The notes below the pieces were generated by a model, which was not told the origin of the DNA, did no database searches, and saw only the letters and a program-made list of their open reading frames with translations. A DNA stretch of 64,000 nt from Paracidovorax oryzae ATCC 19882 (lineage in GTDB: Bacteria > Pseudomonadota > Gammaproteobacteria > Burkholderiales > Burkholderiaceae_C): positions 1 to 64,000 of the forward strand of contig NZ_JMKU01000025.1 of the NCBI RefSeq assembly GCF_000687165.1. Reading direction: 5' to 3'. Below, piece after piece: positions 40,587-48,779 of the stretch. Made by a program: the position numbers and the translations under genes. Numbering within the stretch: the first letter of the stretch is position 1; every line of letters begins with the position of its first letter.

Positions 40587-40970
40587 TCAGCGTGGGCAAC
40601 TGGTGGCGGCCGGGCACTCTGCCGGTATGTTTTCGAACACCACACTGCTACCCACCACCACGGCATGTGATGGGGGATCGGTCCACCAATGAAGTGTGCC
40701 GTTCATCCAGAGATCGACAATCTCACTCTCGCCCAATAGGGTTTCAGGCTGGATGCGGTACAGCCTTACAAATGAAGGAATCTTCATTTTGTAGTGCAGG
40801 ATGCGTTGGATGGGCGAAGCGTCATAGTATTCGACGCGATAAACATTCATGGGGCTTGTTTCCGAGCCTTTGAAGACGGGCTTGCTGGCATACCAAACGA
40901 AAGCTGCCAGCCCAATGGCGAGGACCATCCAGAGTGTTTGGGTCCTCATTTTTTTGTTTTTTCTTGCCAT
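40587..40970 (-). CDS. Small hypothetical membrane-anchored protein of the AT-rich islet
   Basis: 127 residues. A very basic N-terminus (MARKNKKMR) and one hydrophobic helix (TLWMVLAIGLAAFVWYA) are followed by a soluble domain with YRVEYYDASPIQRILHY and WMNGTLHWWTDPP. An alternative start is the Met at residue 8. It begins two bases after the stop of the DUF6402-like gene, so the two are coupled. Base composition is clearly lower in GC than the neighbours. It could be an immunity or accessory partner (inference only). Confidence 0.6.
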   Translation of the reverse strand: MARKNKKMRTQTLWMVLAIGLAAFVWYASKPVFKGSETSPMNVYRVEYYDASPIQRILHYKMKIPSFVRLYRIQPETLLGESEIVDLWMNGTLHWWTDPPSHAVVVGSSVVFENIPAECPAATSCPR

Positions 40971-40972
40971 TT

Positions 40973-41863
40973 TTAAATTTCAAACTTTTGCGGAAATGGC
41001 AGGCGCACACGATGCACATCGGATAAGACCATGAAATCCCCGCCGTGTTGGTTTTTTGCACGCCATTTTTGAAAATCTGAATTTTGCACCAAGTATTTGC
41101 GTTCGGCCGCTGTGTCGGGTGAGATATCCGCGATTTCGTCTCCAATGTTGATGCCACCCCGCAAGGAGGTATTGCACTCAACCCCATTGAATCCCCAGCA
41201 TCCCAGGGGTTGGGAAATAAAATTATTGCCGTCCTGGAAATCGTAGGAATCCCTCAGATAGAAGCCCAGTTCATCAACTTCAATCGATGAATTTTTGTTT
41301 TCCATAGATGTCACAATGCCAGAGACTGCAATCTTTATCTGGGCCTCGCCCATGGCGCCATAGAAGTCGTCCATGGGGTCCCCCATCTTCCCAAAAAGCA
41401 GGAAATTCACTTGGCAAGAATCATCCAGTTCCTTTGCGGGAAGTCCCAAATTGCCGAATCGCCAGCACTGGCCGGCATGTGCTGGTGCGGCACGATCCAC
41501 TCTCACTTTTAGCTGCTTGATTCCCGCGGGACTGGACCACGTCGTCTGCAACTGTTGCATCGCCGTACGTACCCTGTTGAATTGAAGGGCCCAGGACATT
41601 TTGACCAAGGACTCATCGAGGTGAGCTTGGCTCAAATTTTTTAATCGATATATTCCACGACTTTCCTTCATTTCTGCTGGCATCGCAAATAGTGCTCCTT
41701 TGAACCACCTTTCCATCAAGCTGGCAGCCACAGGCCATCCCAATCTTGAGCGCATGACATTGGGAATGTCTCGTAGCTGGAAAATTCTTGTTTGATAAGC
41801 TGGTTCTTTTTTCTTTGAGCTGCCGCTGATTGATGAAAGCGTGTCTTGCAGTATGTCGATCAA
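40973..41863 (-). CDS. DUF6402-like protein
   Basis: 296 residues, no signal peptide. Motifs visible: RLGWPVAASLMERWFKG near residue 42, SWALQFNRVRTAMQQL near 88, FGKMGDPMDDFYGAMGEAQI near 155 and the aromatic DELGFYLRDSYDFQ. I recall this layout from DUF6402 proteins, which are often found in type VI secretion and polymorphic-toxin neighbourhoods; no VgrG or PAAR gene is present here. Codon use (AAA, AAT, GAT rich) sets it apart from the rest of the window, pointing to horizontal acquisition. Confidence 0.55.
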   Translation of the reverse strand: MIDILQDTLSSISGSSKKKEPAYQTRIFQLRDIPNVMRSRLGWPVAASLMERWFKGALFAMPAEMKESRGIYRLKNLSQAHLDESLVKMSWALQFNRVRTAMQQLQTTWSSPAGIKQLKVRVDRAAPAHAGQCWRFGNLGLPAKELDDSCQVNFLLFGKMGDPMDDFYGAMGEAQIKIAVSGIVTSMENKNSSIEVDELGFYLRDSYDFQDGNNFISQPLGCWGFNGVECNTSLRGGINIGDEIADISPDTAAERKYLVQNSDFQKWRAKNQHGGDFMVLSDVHRVRLPFPQKFEI

Positions 41864-42424
41864 AAGAATCCCTCTTATTTATTAATTTGAGTGCCGTGGC
41901 AATCTATTTCGAATGGTCTAGTCGTTAGGCTGTAGCCACTTGAGCGTCGTCATGAGGTTGTGCTGTATATGTTTGGACTTTCGATGCGGGGAATATTTCG
42001 GCTCTTTGTGCCGAAGGATAATTCGGTAAAATATTTAAAAGAGTATGTTCAGAAGGTGACGCACGCTTGTTCTGGCGATACGCACTGTGCCCAAGGGAAG
42101 CAAAAATACGGCGGCTTGATGCACCACGATTCCGAGCGCCCTTGTTCTATTCTCTTGACGTGCTGCGCAGTGGATGTGCGCTTCGCATCACCACAACCCC
42201 GCGGCAGGTGTTCAGCATGTGTTGTCCCTCCTCGGCGCGGAATCTAATGGCCCACGGCCGGGCATGCTGTAAGAAAGGGTTGCGCGCGATCCGTCTGTGC
42301 CTGCGGCCGCCTCCCCCACGCGTTCTCCACCATCTGCACAAAGCGCACACAAACGCTCGATAGTCGATCAAGGTTGGCTGCGCAGACTCGCGCCCATTCC
42401 TTCTCGATGCGGATTTTTCCTTCC
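41864..42424. other. 561-bp region without a supported gene
   Basis: The left half (to about 42110) continues the AT-rich composition of the two genes before it. It should hold the minus-strand promoter of the DUF6402-like gene and possibly the edge of an acquired segment. From about 42150 GC returns to the chromosomal level. A 95-codon frame at 41960-42247 has no family character and poor codon use and is not called. No terminal repeats or tRNA were seen. Confidence 0.4.
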
Positions 42425-43801
42425 ATGACCATTGACGCTGCCCAGCTCCTCGCGGACGAAGCCAAGTACTGCTCCTTCGGCGATACCGTCCACTATGTGA
42501 ACCCGCCCAAGATCTTCACGGGCTGCGAAGGCAGCTACATGCTGGACGACAACGGCACGCAGTACCTCGATCTGCAGATGTGGTATTCGGCCGTGAACTT
42601 CGGCTACAAGAACAAGCGCCTCGAAGCCAAGATGATCGAGCAGCTGCAGGCCCTGCCCCAGGTCGCCAGCCAGTACCTGCACCCGACCAAGATCGAGCTG
42701 GCCAAGTTCATCGCCGAAGACGCCAAGCGCAAGTGGGGCAGCGATGGCCGCGTGCATTTCAACGTGGGCGGCGCGCAGGCCATCGAGGATTCGCTGAAGG
42801 TGGTGCGCAACGCCAGCAACGGCAAGAGCCTGATGTTCGCCTTCGAGGGCGGCTACCACGGCCGCACGCTGGGCGCGTCCAGCATCACCTCCAGCTACCG
42901 CTACCGCCGCCGCTTCGGCCACTTCGGCGACCGCGCGCAGTTCATTCCCTTCCCCTATCCCTTCCGCCGCCCCAAGGGCATGACGGCCGAGGAGTATTCG
43001 GACCAGATCGTGCGCGAGTTCGCCCGCAAGTTCGAGAACGAATACCACGCCGTCTGGGATCCCAAGACCAACCAGTGCGAGTACGCGGCCTTCTATGTCG
43101 AGCCCATCCAGGGCACGGGCGGCTACGTCGTGCCGCCGCCGAACTTCTTCAAGGGCCTCAAGAAGGTGCTGGACGACCACGGCATCCTGATGGTGGTCGA
43201 TGAGATCCAGATGGGCTTCTGGCGCACCGGCACGCTGTGGTCGGTGGAGAACTTTGGCATCAAGCCCGACGTGCTGGTCTTCGCGAAGGCGCTGACCAAT
43301 GGCCTCAACGCCCTGTCCGGGCTGTGGGCGCGCGAGGAGCTGATCAACCCGAAGATCTTCCCGCCCGGCTCCACGCACTCCACCTTCGCCTCCAACCCGC
43401 TGGGCACGGCCCTGGGCCTGGAAGTGATGAAGATGACGCACGAGATCGACTTCGGCAGGCAGGTGCGCGAAGCCGGCGCCTACTTCCTCGAAGGCCTGAA
43501 GGAGCTGCAGAAGCGCCACAAGGAGATCGGCGACGTGGACGGCCTGGGCCTGGCGCTGCGCGCCGAGATCTGCACCGAGGACGGCTTCACGCCCAACAAG
43601 GCGCTGCTGGACAAGATGGTGGACATCGGGCTGGAAGGCAACCTGGAGTACCAGGGCCAGAAGCGCGGCCTGGTGCTGGACGTGGGCGGCTACTACAAGA
43701 ACGTGATCACCTTCGCCCCGTCGCTGATGATCTCGCGCCCCGAGATCGATGAGGCGATGGTGCTGCTGGACCAGCTCCTGACCCAGGCAAAGCGGGCCTG
43801 A
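42425..43801 (+). CDS. Class III PLP-dependent aminotransferase
   Basis: 458 residues. It has the class III layout: FNVGGAQAIEDSLKVVR near residue 115 for cofactor phosphate, FEGGYHGRTLGASS near 141, YVEPIQGTGGYVVPP near 225, the acidic VVDEIQMGFWRTG near 258 and the Schiff-base Lys in VFAKALTNG near 291. It transfers the amino group of an omega-amino acid or diamine. An upstream ATG at 42410 is in frame; neither start has a clear ribosome site. It is seven bases before the GNAT gene and starts the plus-strand arm of the cluster described in the findings. Confidence 0.9.
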   Translation: MTIDAAQLLADEAKYCSFGDTVHYVNPPKIFTGCEGSYMLDDNGTQYLDLQMWYSAVNFGYKNKRLEAKMIEQLQALPQVASQYLHPTKIELAKFIAEDAKRKWGSDGRVHFNVGGAQAIEDSLKVVRNASNGKSLMFAFEGGYHGRTLGASSITSSYRYRRRFGHFGDRAQFIPFPYPFRRPKGMTAEEYSDQIVREFARKFENEYHAVWDPKTNQCEYAAFYVEPIQGTGGYVVPPPNFFKGLKKVLDDHGILMVVDEIQMGFWRTGTLWSVENFGIKPDVLVFAKALTNGLNALSGLWAREELINPKIFPPGSTHSTFASNPLGTALGLEVMKMTHEIDFGRQVREAGAYFLEGLKELQKRHKEIGDVDGLGLALRAEICTEDGFTPNKALLDKMVDIGLEGNLEYQGQKRGLVLDVGGYYKNVITFAPSLMISRPEIDEAMVLLDQLLTQAKRA

Positions 43802-43807
43802 CGGCCG

Positions 43808-44875
43808 ATGCGCTGGCGCAACCGGCTGGAGCCGGAGTCGCTCGTGGCGCATGCCGGCGCGCATCCGCCGGAAGGATTCGCCTGGCTGCAGGGGCTGCCG
43901 GTGCCGGTGTTCTCGGCGTCGTTCGACCTGCTGACGACGGCGGACGACGAGTTCAAGGCGCGGCTGCGCGGCTGGCCGCTGTTCGGTCGCTGGTCACGGT
44001 GGCTGCGCGTGCGCACGGCCTTCGCGGGTACCACGGTGACGGAGTACGCCCCGCTGCCGCAGGGCGCCGCGCCGGAGGCGGTCGCCGCGGCGCTGCGCAC
44101 CGGCCCGGGCCGTGATTTCGCGCTGGTGATCGCGAAGGACCTTCCACAGGATTCGCCGCTGCTGGCCCCGGAGGACAACGCCTATGCCCAGGCGCTGGCC
44201 GAGGCCTGCGTGCGGCAGGGCTTCGTGCTGGTCGAGGGCCAGGCGCTGGCCTACGTGCCCATCGACTTCGGGACCCTGGACGAATATCTGGCGCGACTGT
44301 CCTCCAGCCGCCGCAGCAACCTGCGGCGCAAGCTGCGCAGCCGGTCGCAGCTGCGGATCGAGCGCATGCCCACGGGCGACGCCTATGCCGACGACGCGCG
44401 CGTGGATGCCTGCTACGCGCTCTACGAGGCCGTGCATGCGCAGAGCGAGGTGCATTTCGACCGGCTGACCCGGGATTTCTTCGCCGCGGTGCTGCGTGAC
44501 GGTGCCAGCGGCGGCATCGTCTTCGAGTACCGGCATGCCGGCACCGATGCGCTGCTGGGCTGGAACCTCTGCTACGAGCACGCGGGGCGCCTCGTGGACA
44601 AGTACATCGGCCTGTCCTACCCCGCCGCGCGCGAGGTCAATCTGTATTTCGTGAGCTGGATGGTCAACCTGGAATATGCGGTCGAGCGGGGCCTGTCCCA
44701 CTACATCGCGGGCTGGACCGACCCGGAGGTCAAGCGCAGCCTGGGCGCGAGTTTCACCTGGACGCGGCATGCCGTGTATGTGCGCAACCCGCTGCTGCGC
44801 GCGCTGGCCCGCCGTTTCTCGGGCCACTTCGAGAGCGACCGGCGCTGGAAGGACAGCGTGGAGGACGCGGCATGA
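43808..44875 (+). CDS. GNAT/FemAB-like N-acyltransferase
   Basis: 355 residues. The C-terminal 190 residues look like the BioF2/CelD branch of GNAT acyltransferases: SSRRSNLRRKLRSRSQ near residue 160, EVHFDRLTRDFFAAVL near 215, a central ligand strand LLGWNLCYEHAGRLVDKYIGL near 240 and NLYFVSWMVNLEYAVERG near 280. Such proteins add acyl or aminoacyl groups to amines. The N-terminal 110 residues are less familiar. Its stop overlaps the arginase-like start (ATGA). The product is unknown. Confidence 0.75.
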   Translation: MRWRNRLEPESLVAHAGAHPPEGFAWLQGLPVPVFSASFDLLTTADDEFKARLRGWPLFGRWSRWLRVRTAFAGTTVTEYAPLPQGAAPEAVAAALRTGPGRDFALVIAKDLPQDSPLLAPEDNAYAQALAEACVRQGFVLVEGQALAYVPIDFGTLDEYLARLSSSRRSNLRRKLRSRSQLRIERMPTGDAYADDARVDACYALYEAVHAQSEVHFDRLTRDFFAAVLRDGASGGIVFEYRHAGTDALLGWNLCYEHAGRLVDKYIGLSYPAAREVNLYFVSWMVNLEYAVERGLSHYIAGWTDPEVKRSLGASFTWTRHAVYVRNPLLRALARRFSGHFESDRRWKDSVEDAA

Positions 44876-45780
44876 GCGGCACGGCGCGGCCCCCGGTGGT
44901 GCTCGACGTGGACGGTTCCGTGGGCGTGCTGCCCGGGGAGGTCCGCCTGCCGCTGGCGCAGTCCTGGCAGGAGCGCATCCGCTTCGGCTGTGGCATGGGC
45001 ACGATGCGCGCGTTCCGGCAGGCGCTGGAGCAGGCCATGCCGCCGGTGGCGGCGCACGGCACCGTGTTCATGGGCAGCGGGGATTTCCACCACCTGAGCT
45101 GGCCGCTCATCGAGCGCTGCATCGCCGCCCACGGGTTCTCCGCGGCGCAGCCGCTGCGCGTGGTGGTGCTGGACAACCATCCTGACAACATGCGCTTTCC
45201 CTTCGGGGTGCATTGCGGCTCGTGGGTGCGGCGGGTGGCGCTGCTGCCCCAGGTGTCGCACGTGCACGTGGTGGGCATTACCTCGGGCGACATCGGCACG
45301 GGCCATGCCTGGGAGAACTACCTCGCGCCGCTGCGCGCCGGCCGGCTGAGCTACTGGAGCAGCGGCGTGGACACGCGCTGGGCGCGCTGGCTGGGCATCG
45401 CGGACCGGTTCCGCGCGTTCCCTGACGCCGATGCCCTGATCGGTGAACTGGCCCGCATGCTCGAGCGGCAGCGGGTCCCCACTTATTTCAGTGTGGACAA
45501 GGACGTGTTTTCGCCCCGCGTGGTGCGCACGAACTGGGACCAGGGCACGCTGGAGACTCGCCATGCCGCGGCAGTCATCGGCAGCCTGCGCAACTGCGTC
45601 GTGGGCAGCGACGTGACGGGCGACGTCTCCACCCACCGCTACGCCACGGCCTGGAAGCGGTGGCTGAGCGCGGGCGACGGGCAGGAGACCGGCACGGAGC
45701 ATGCCGACCTGCCGGCCTGGCAGGCTGCGCAGGCCGCGTTCAACATGTGGCTGCTCGATATGCTGGAGACGGACGGCTGA
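44872..45780 (+). CDS. Arginase/deacetylase-fold (ureohydrolase-like) protein
   Basis: 302 residues. The two-metal site pattern of ureohydrolases is visible in modified form: SGDFHHLSW near residue 66, DNHPDNMRF near 100 for the DAHxD motif, and SVDKDVFSP near 205 for SxDxDxxDP, then SDVTGDVS. Metal ligands seem complete, while the surrounding residues differ from arginase and agmatinase, so a different amide or guanidine substrate is likely. It is translationally coupled to the GNAT gene and converges on the DegT gene with 25 bases between stops. Confidence 0.8.
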   Translation: MSGTARPPVVLDVDGSVGVLPGEVRLPLAQSWQERIRFGCGMGTMRAFRQALEQAMPPVAAHGTVFMGSGDFHHLSWPLIERCIAAHGFSAAQPLRVVVLDNHPDNMRFPFGVHCGSWVRRVALLPQVSHVHVVGITSGDIGTGHAWENYLAPLRAGRLSYWSSGVDTRWARWLGIADRFRAFPDADALIGELARMLERQRVPTYFSVDKDVFSPRVVRTNWDQGTLETRHAAAVIGSLRNCVVGSDVTGDVSTHRYATAWKRWLSAGDGQETGTEHADLPAWQAAQAAFNMWLLDMLETDG

Positions 45781-45805
45781 CGGTGCGTCGATCCGGCGGG
45801 CCGGC

Positions 45806-47044
45806 TCATCCGCCGGTCCGCACCGCCTGCTGCAGCACCGTGCAGATCCGGTCGAAGCCGGGGTCGTCCAGCCAGGGGCTGTTGCCGATGGCGAGCACGC
45901 GCGCCGCGAAATCACGGGCGCGCGGCCAGCCCCCTTGCGGGCCCGGGGCGACGTGCCGCGCATAGCGGGGGTAATCGGGCAGCGCATGCACGAAGGGCAG
46001 GCTCACGCCCAGGCCCCGGCCCCACAGCGCGGCGATGGCGGCCTCCCGGCGGGCGGCGTCGGGCAGCAGCACCAGCAGCGTGGGCCAGGTGCCCTGCGCG
46101 CCCGGCACGGCGCCACTGTCCCCGATCACCAGCAGTTCTGGAACGCGCTCGCGCAGCAGAGCCATGCGGTGCCGAGCCCGTGCCTCGCTCCCGGCCAGCC
46201 AGGCGGGCAGGCGGGCCAGGGCGCGCACGCCCACGGCGCGGCGCCAGCGGCCGACCTGGTGCAGCGGGATGGCATCGTCGAAATCGTCGCCCGCCGCGGC
46301 GATGCGGTCGCCCTGGGCCAGCGCCCGCCGCAGCGGCAGGCCATAGGCCAGCGGCAGGCCGGCCGGGCGGTAGAGCGCGGCATAGCCCAGCAACTCGGCG
46401 CTGCGGCGCAGCTCCCAGCCCCAGCGCCAGGGGGCCACGGTGCGGGCGGCGCGCGCGCAGGCTGCGCGCAGGGCGGTGTCGGCCACCACCAGCGCACCGC
46501 CTTCGTAGATCGTGAGACCCTTGCCCACGGCCAGGCTGAAGAACACCATGTCGCTGCCCGTGGTGCCGATGCAGGTGCCGCCGGCCTCGCGCGCCCCCAG
46601 GGCCTGGGCCGCGTCCTCGATGACGCGGGCGCCGGCCGCATGGGCGATGGCGCGTACCGGCGCCACGTCGATCACGCGGCCCGCGAGGTGGGTGGGCAGC
46701 ACGGCCAGGGTGCGCGTGCTGCAGAGAGCGGCCAGCGCGTCGGGGCACAGGTCCAGGCTGGCGGGCCGCAGGTCGCAGGCCCGCAGCCGCAGGCCGCAGT
46801 GCGCGGCCGCCAGGGCGACGAGGGGGCAGGTATAGGCCGGGGCGATGATCTCGTCACGCCCGGGTTCCTGCTCGCGCAGTGCCGTGAGCGCCACCACCAG
46901 CGCGGCGGTGCCGGAGCATTCCACCTGCACCGACGGCACGCCCAGGAAGCGCGCCAGCGCGCTTCCCAGGTCGGCATCGCCTCCGGGCAGCAGGTCGCGC
47001 CAGCCCAGCGGCAGGCCGGCGGTGGGCGGCGCCTCAGGCGCCAT
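45806..47044 (-). CDS. DegT/DnrJ/EryC1-family aminotransferase
   Basis: 412 residues. ECSGTAALVVALTAL near residue 43 and IIAPAYTCPLVALA near 65 are the cofactor-binding N-terminal motifs. IEDAAQALGA near 143 holds the ring-binding Asp, and FFSLAVGKGLTIYEGGAL near 168 contains the Schiff-base Lys. Known members aminate keto-sugars or related ring ketones, although no nucleotide-sugar gene is present here. It is last in a nine-gene minus-strand run and overlaps the previous gene by 11 bases. Confidence 0.87.
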   Translation of the reverse strand: MAPEAPPTAGLPLGWRDLLPGGDADLGSALARFLGVPSVQVECSGTAALVVALTALREQEPGRDEIIAPAYTCPLVALAAAHCGLRLRACDLRPASLDLCPDALAALCSTRTLAVLPTHLAGRVIDVAPVRAIAHAAGARVIEDAAQALGAREAGGTCIGTTGSDMVFFSLAVGKGLTIYEGGALVVADTALRAACARAARTVAPWRWGWELRRSAELLGYAALYRPAGLPLAYGLPLRRALAQGDRIAAAGDDFDDAIPLHQVGRWRRAVGVRALARLPAWLAGSEARARHRMALLRERVPELLVIGDSGAVPGAQGTWPTLLVLLPDAARREAAIAALWGRGLGVSLPFVHALPDYPRYARHVAPGPQGGWPRARDFAARVLAIGNSPWLDDPGFDRICTVLQQAVRTGG

Positions 47045-47447
47045 GGGGCGCGGGCGGGGGAGAGGCTGGCGGCACCTGCTCCTCGGCCTCGCTGCGGGCC
47101 AGGCAGGCGATGCCGGCGGCGATGAGCGCGGCGCCCAGCAACTGCGGCCAGCCGATGGGCTCGTTGAACAGGAGGGCCGAAAGCGCCAGCACGGAGACGA
47201 CCTCGAGGTGCGATGCCGCGAAGGCCGGGCCGATGGGCGCGTGCTCCAGCAGCGTCATCCAGGTGAAGAAGGCGCCCACGTAGCCGACGAAGGCACCGTA
47301 GATCCATGGCTGGCCGAAGACCCGCGCCAGCCAGGCGCTGGAGAACTCCAGCGGCAGCGCGTGTTCGCCCGCCAGCTTGAAGCTGATCTGCGCGAGCGTG
47401 TCGAAGGCAACGAGCACGAGGAAGCCGATGGCGTAGAAGCGTCGCAC
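47034..47447 (-). CDS. Half-size DMT (EamA/SMR-like) transporter, second subunit
   Basis: 137 residues with four hydrophobic helices: residues 5-24, 45-66, 75-93 and 98-117. GPAFAASHLEVVSVLALSALLFNEPIGW in the last half is the usual EamA/SMR ending. The tail is Pro/Ala-rich and soluble. Paired with the neighbouring 128-residue protein it should make a heterodimeric exporter or flippase of the small multidrug resistance/ArnEF type. It lies four bases after the first subunit. Confidence 0.8.
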   Translation of the reverse strand: MRRFYAIGFLVLVAFDTLAQISFKLAGEHALPLEFSSAWLARVFGQPWIYGAFVGYVGAFFTWMTLLEHAPIGPAFAASHLEVVSVLALSALLFNEPIGWPQLLGAALIAAGIACLARSEAEEQVPPASPPPAPHGA

Positions 47448-47451
47448 GGCG

Positions 47452-47838
47452 TCACCCCTTCAGGCCGACGACGGCCACGCCAGCCGACACCAGCAGGATG
47501 CCTGTCACCCGCATCGGCGAGAGCTTTTCGCGGAACAGGAAGCGCCCGGCGATCATCACGGCCACGATGTTGATCGAGCCCAGCAGCACGCCGTCGGACA
47601 GCGGCACGAGGGACAGGAACGCCAGCCAGACCAGGAATTCGGCCACGTAGCAGCCGACGCCGATCCAGATCCAGGGCCTGCGCGCCATCCAGACCCACCG
47701 CGCCAGGCCGCTGCCCGCGCGCGGGTCGGCCGTGGCGGCGGCCTTGAAGGCCAGCTGCCCGCCAGTGTCCACCAGCATGTTCAGGAACCACAGCAGGGCC
47801 ACCAGCGGCGTGATGCCGCCGCCGTCCGTTGGCGTCAT
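47452..47838 (-). CDS. Half-size DMT (EamA/SMR-like) transporter, first subunit
   Basis: 128 residues, four predicted helices. GGITPLVALLWFLNMLVDTGGQLAFKAAA is the N-terminal helix and turn (given in parts: LLWFLNMLVD, GGQLAFK). LVPLSDGVLLGSINIVAVM and FLFREKLSPMRVTGILLV close the protein as in ArnE/EmrE-like members. Its start overlaps the hydrolase stop (ATGA). The two-subunit arrangement resembles ArnE/ArnF, which flip an amino-sugar lipid (inference from layout). Confidence 0.8.
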   Translation of the reverse strand: MTPTDGGGITPLVALLWFLNMLVDTGGQLAFKAAATADPRAGSGLARWVWMARRPWIWIGVGCYVAEFLVWLAFLSLVPLSDGVLLGSINIVAVMIAGRFLFREKLSPMRVTGILLVSAGVAVVGLKG

Positions 47839-48779
47839 GGCGCAGTGCCTTCCTGGCGCCGTGGCTCCTGCTGCCGCTGTTGCGCGATCGCTTCCGCAAA
47901 AGCCACCGTGCGCGCGAGCACCGTGCGGCGGTCGCGGTCGATGGTGATCATGTGGTAGCTGTCGTCCAGCAGCACCAGCTCCACCGGGGCGTGGCGCACG
48001 CCGCGCACGATGTCCTCGGCGTTGCCGGCCGCGGCGATGTCGTCGTTGCGGGCGTGCATCACCAGGCAGGGCGAGCGCACCGCGTCCAGGTTGCGCCGCA
48101 CGTGGGCGGAAAGCGCCCGCAGCTCGATCACCGACCACCAGGGGTTGCCCGGCAGGCCGGCGGCCGCGCTGTCGCCCGAATGCATCTGCGACACCACGCG
48201 CTCGCGCAGGGCCTCGTCCTTGATGCCGTAGGGCGGTGCTTCCATGAAGACGCTGCGGCGGCCGATGCCGAGGGCCCGGAAGAGCGGCAGCAGGAAGGCC
48301 AGGCGCGTATAGGCCGGCATGCTCCAGCCGTCGTAGCGGAAGGTGGTGGACAACGCCACCACGCCGGCCACCTGCCGAGGCCTCTCGATGGCCAGGGCCA
48401 GCGCCAGCAGTGCGCCCATGGACAGGCCGCAGGCGACGACCGGTTGCCCGGTGAGCTGCATGAGCCGGTCCGCGCCGCGCCGGGCGCTGGCCACCCAGTC
48501 CTGCCAGCGCGTGGCGATCAGGTCGTCCTGCGTGCCGCAGTGGCCGGCCAGCTGCACCGCGAGCACGGTGAAGCCCGCGCGGTGCAGGCCCTTGGCGAGC
48601 AGCCGCATTTCGTTGGGCGTGCCGGTGAGGCCGTGGATCAGCAGGATCCCGGTGGTGGCGAGCGGTCCGTGGCCCTCCAGCAGGTATTCATGCTCGGTGC
48701 CATGCAGGGCCGCGGGGGCGGCGGGGCGGGCCAGGGCGCTGTCGTCCATGGCCCGCAGGGTCGCTGCGGCGGCGTTCAT
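47835..48779 (-). CDS. Alpha/beta hydrolase (carboxylesterase/lysophospholipase-like)
   Basis: 314 residues. ILLIHGLTGTPNEMR near residue 45 is the oxyanion strand and loop. The nucleophile elbow is CGLSMGALLALALA near 116 (Ser). CLVMHARNDDIA near 238 has the catalytic Asp region and DDSYHMITIDRDR near 275 the catalytic His. This is the EstB/monoglyceride-lipase branch, acting on lipid or ester substrates. Start and stop overlap both neighbours (ATGA), so it is tightly coupled in the run. Confidence 0.87.
   Translation of the reverse strand: MNAAAATLRAMDDSALARPAAPAALHGTEHEYLLEGHGPLATTGILLIHGLTGTPNEMRLLAKGLHRAGFTVLAVQLAGHCGTQDDLIATRWQDWVASARRGADRLMQLTGQPVVACGLSMGALLALALAIERPRQVAGVVALSTTFRYDGWSMPAYTRLAFLLPLFRALGIGRRSVFMEAPPYGIKDEALRERVVSQMHSGDSAAAGLPGNPWWSVIELRALSAHVRRNLDAVRSPCLVMHARNDDIAAAGNAEDIVRGVRHAPVELVLLDDSYHMITIDRDRRTVLARTVAFAEAIAQQRQQEPRRQEGTAP

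Noticed and set aside
41960-42247. 95-codon plus-strand frame in the spacer before the class III aminotransferase
   Set aside because: No family features, no ribosome site, cysteine-rich noise at its end; composition changes midway.
40440-42424. Possible prophage or insertion sequence remnant in the AT-rich stretch
   Set aside because: No integrase or transposase, terminal repeats or target duplications could be found.
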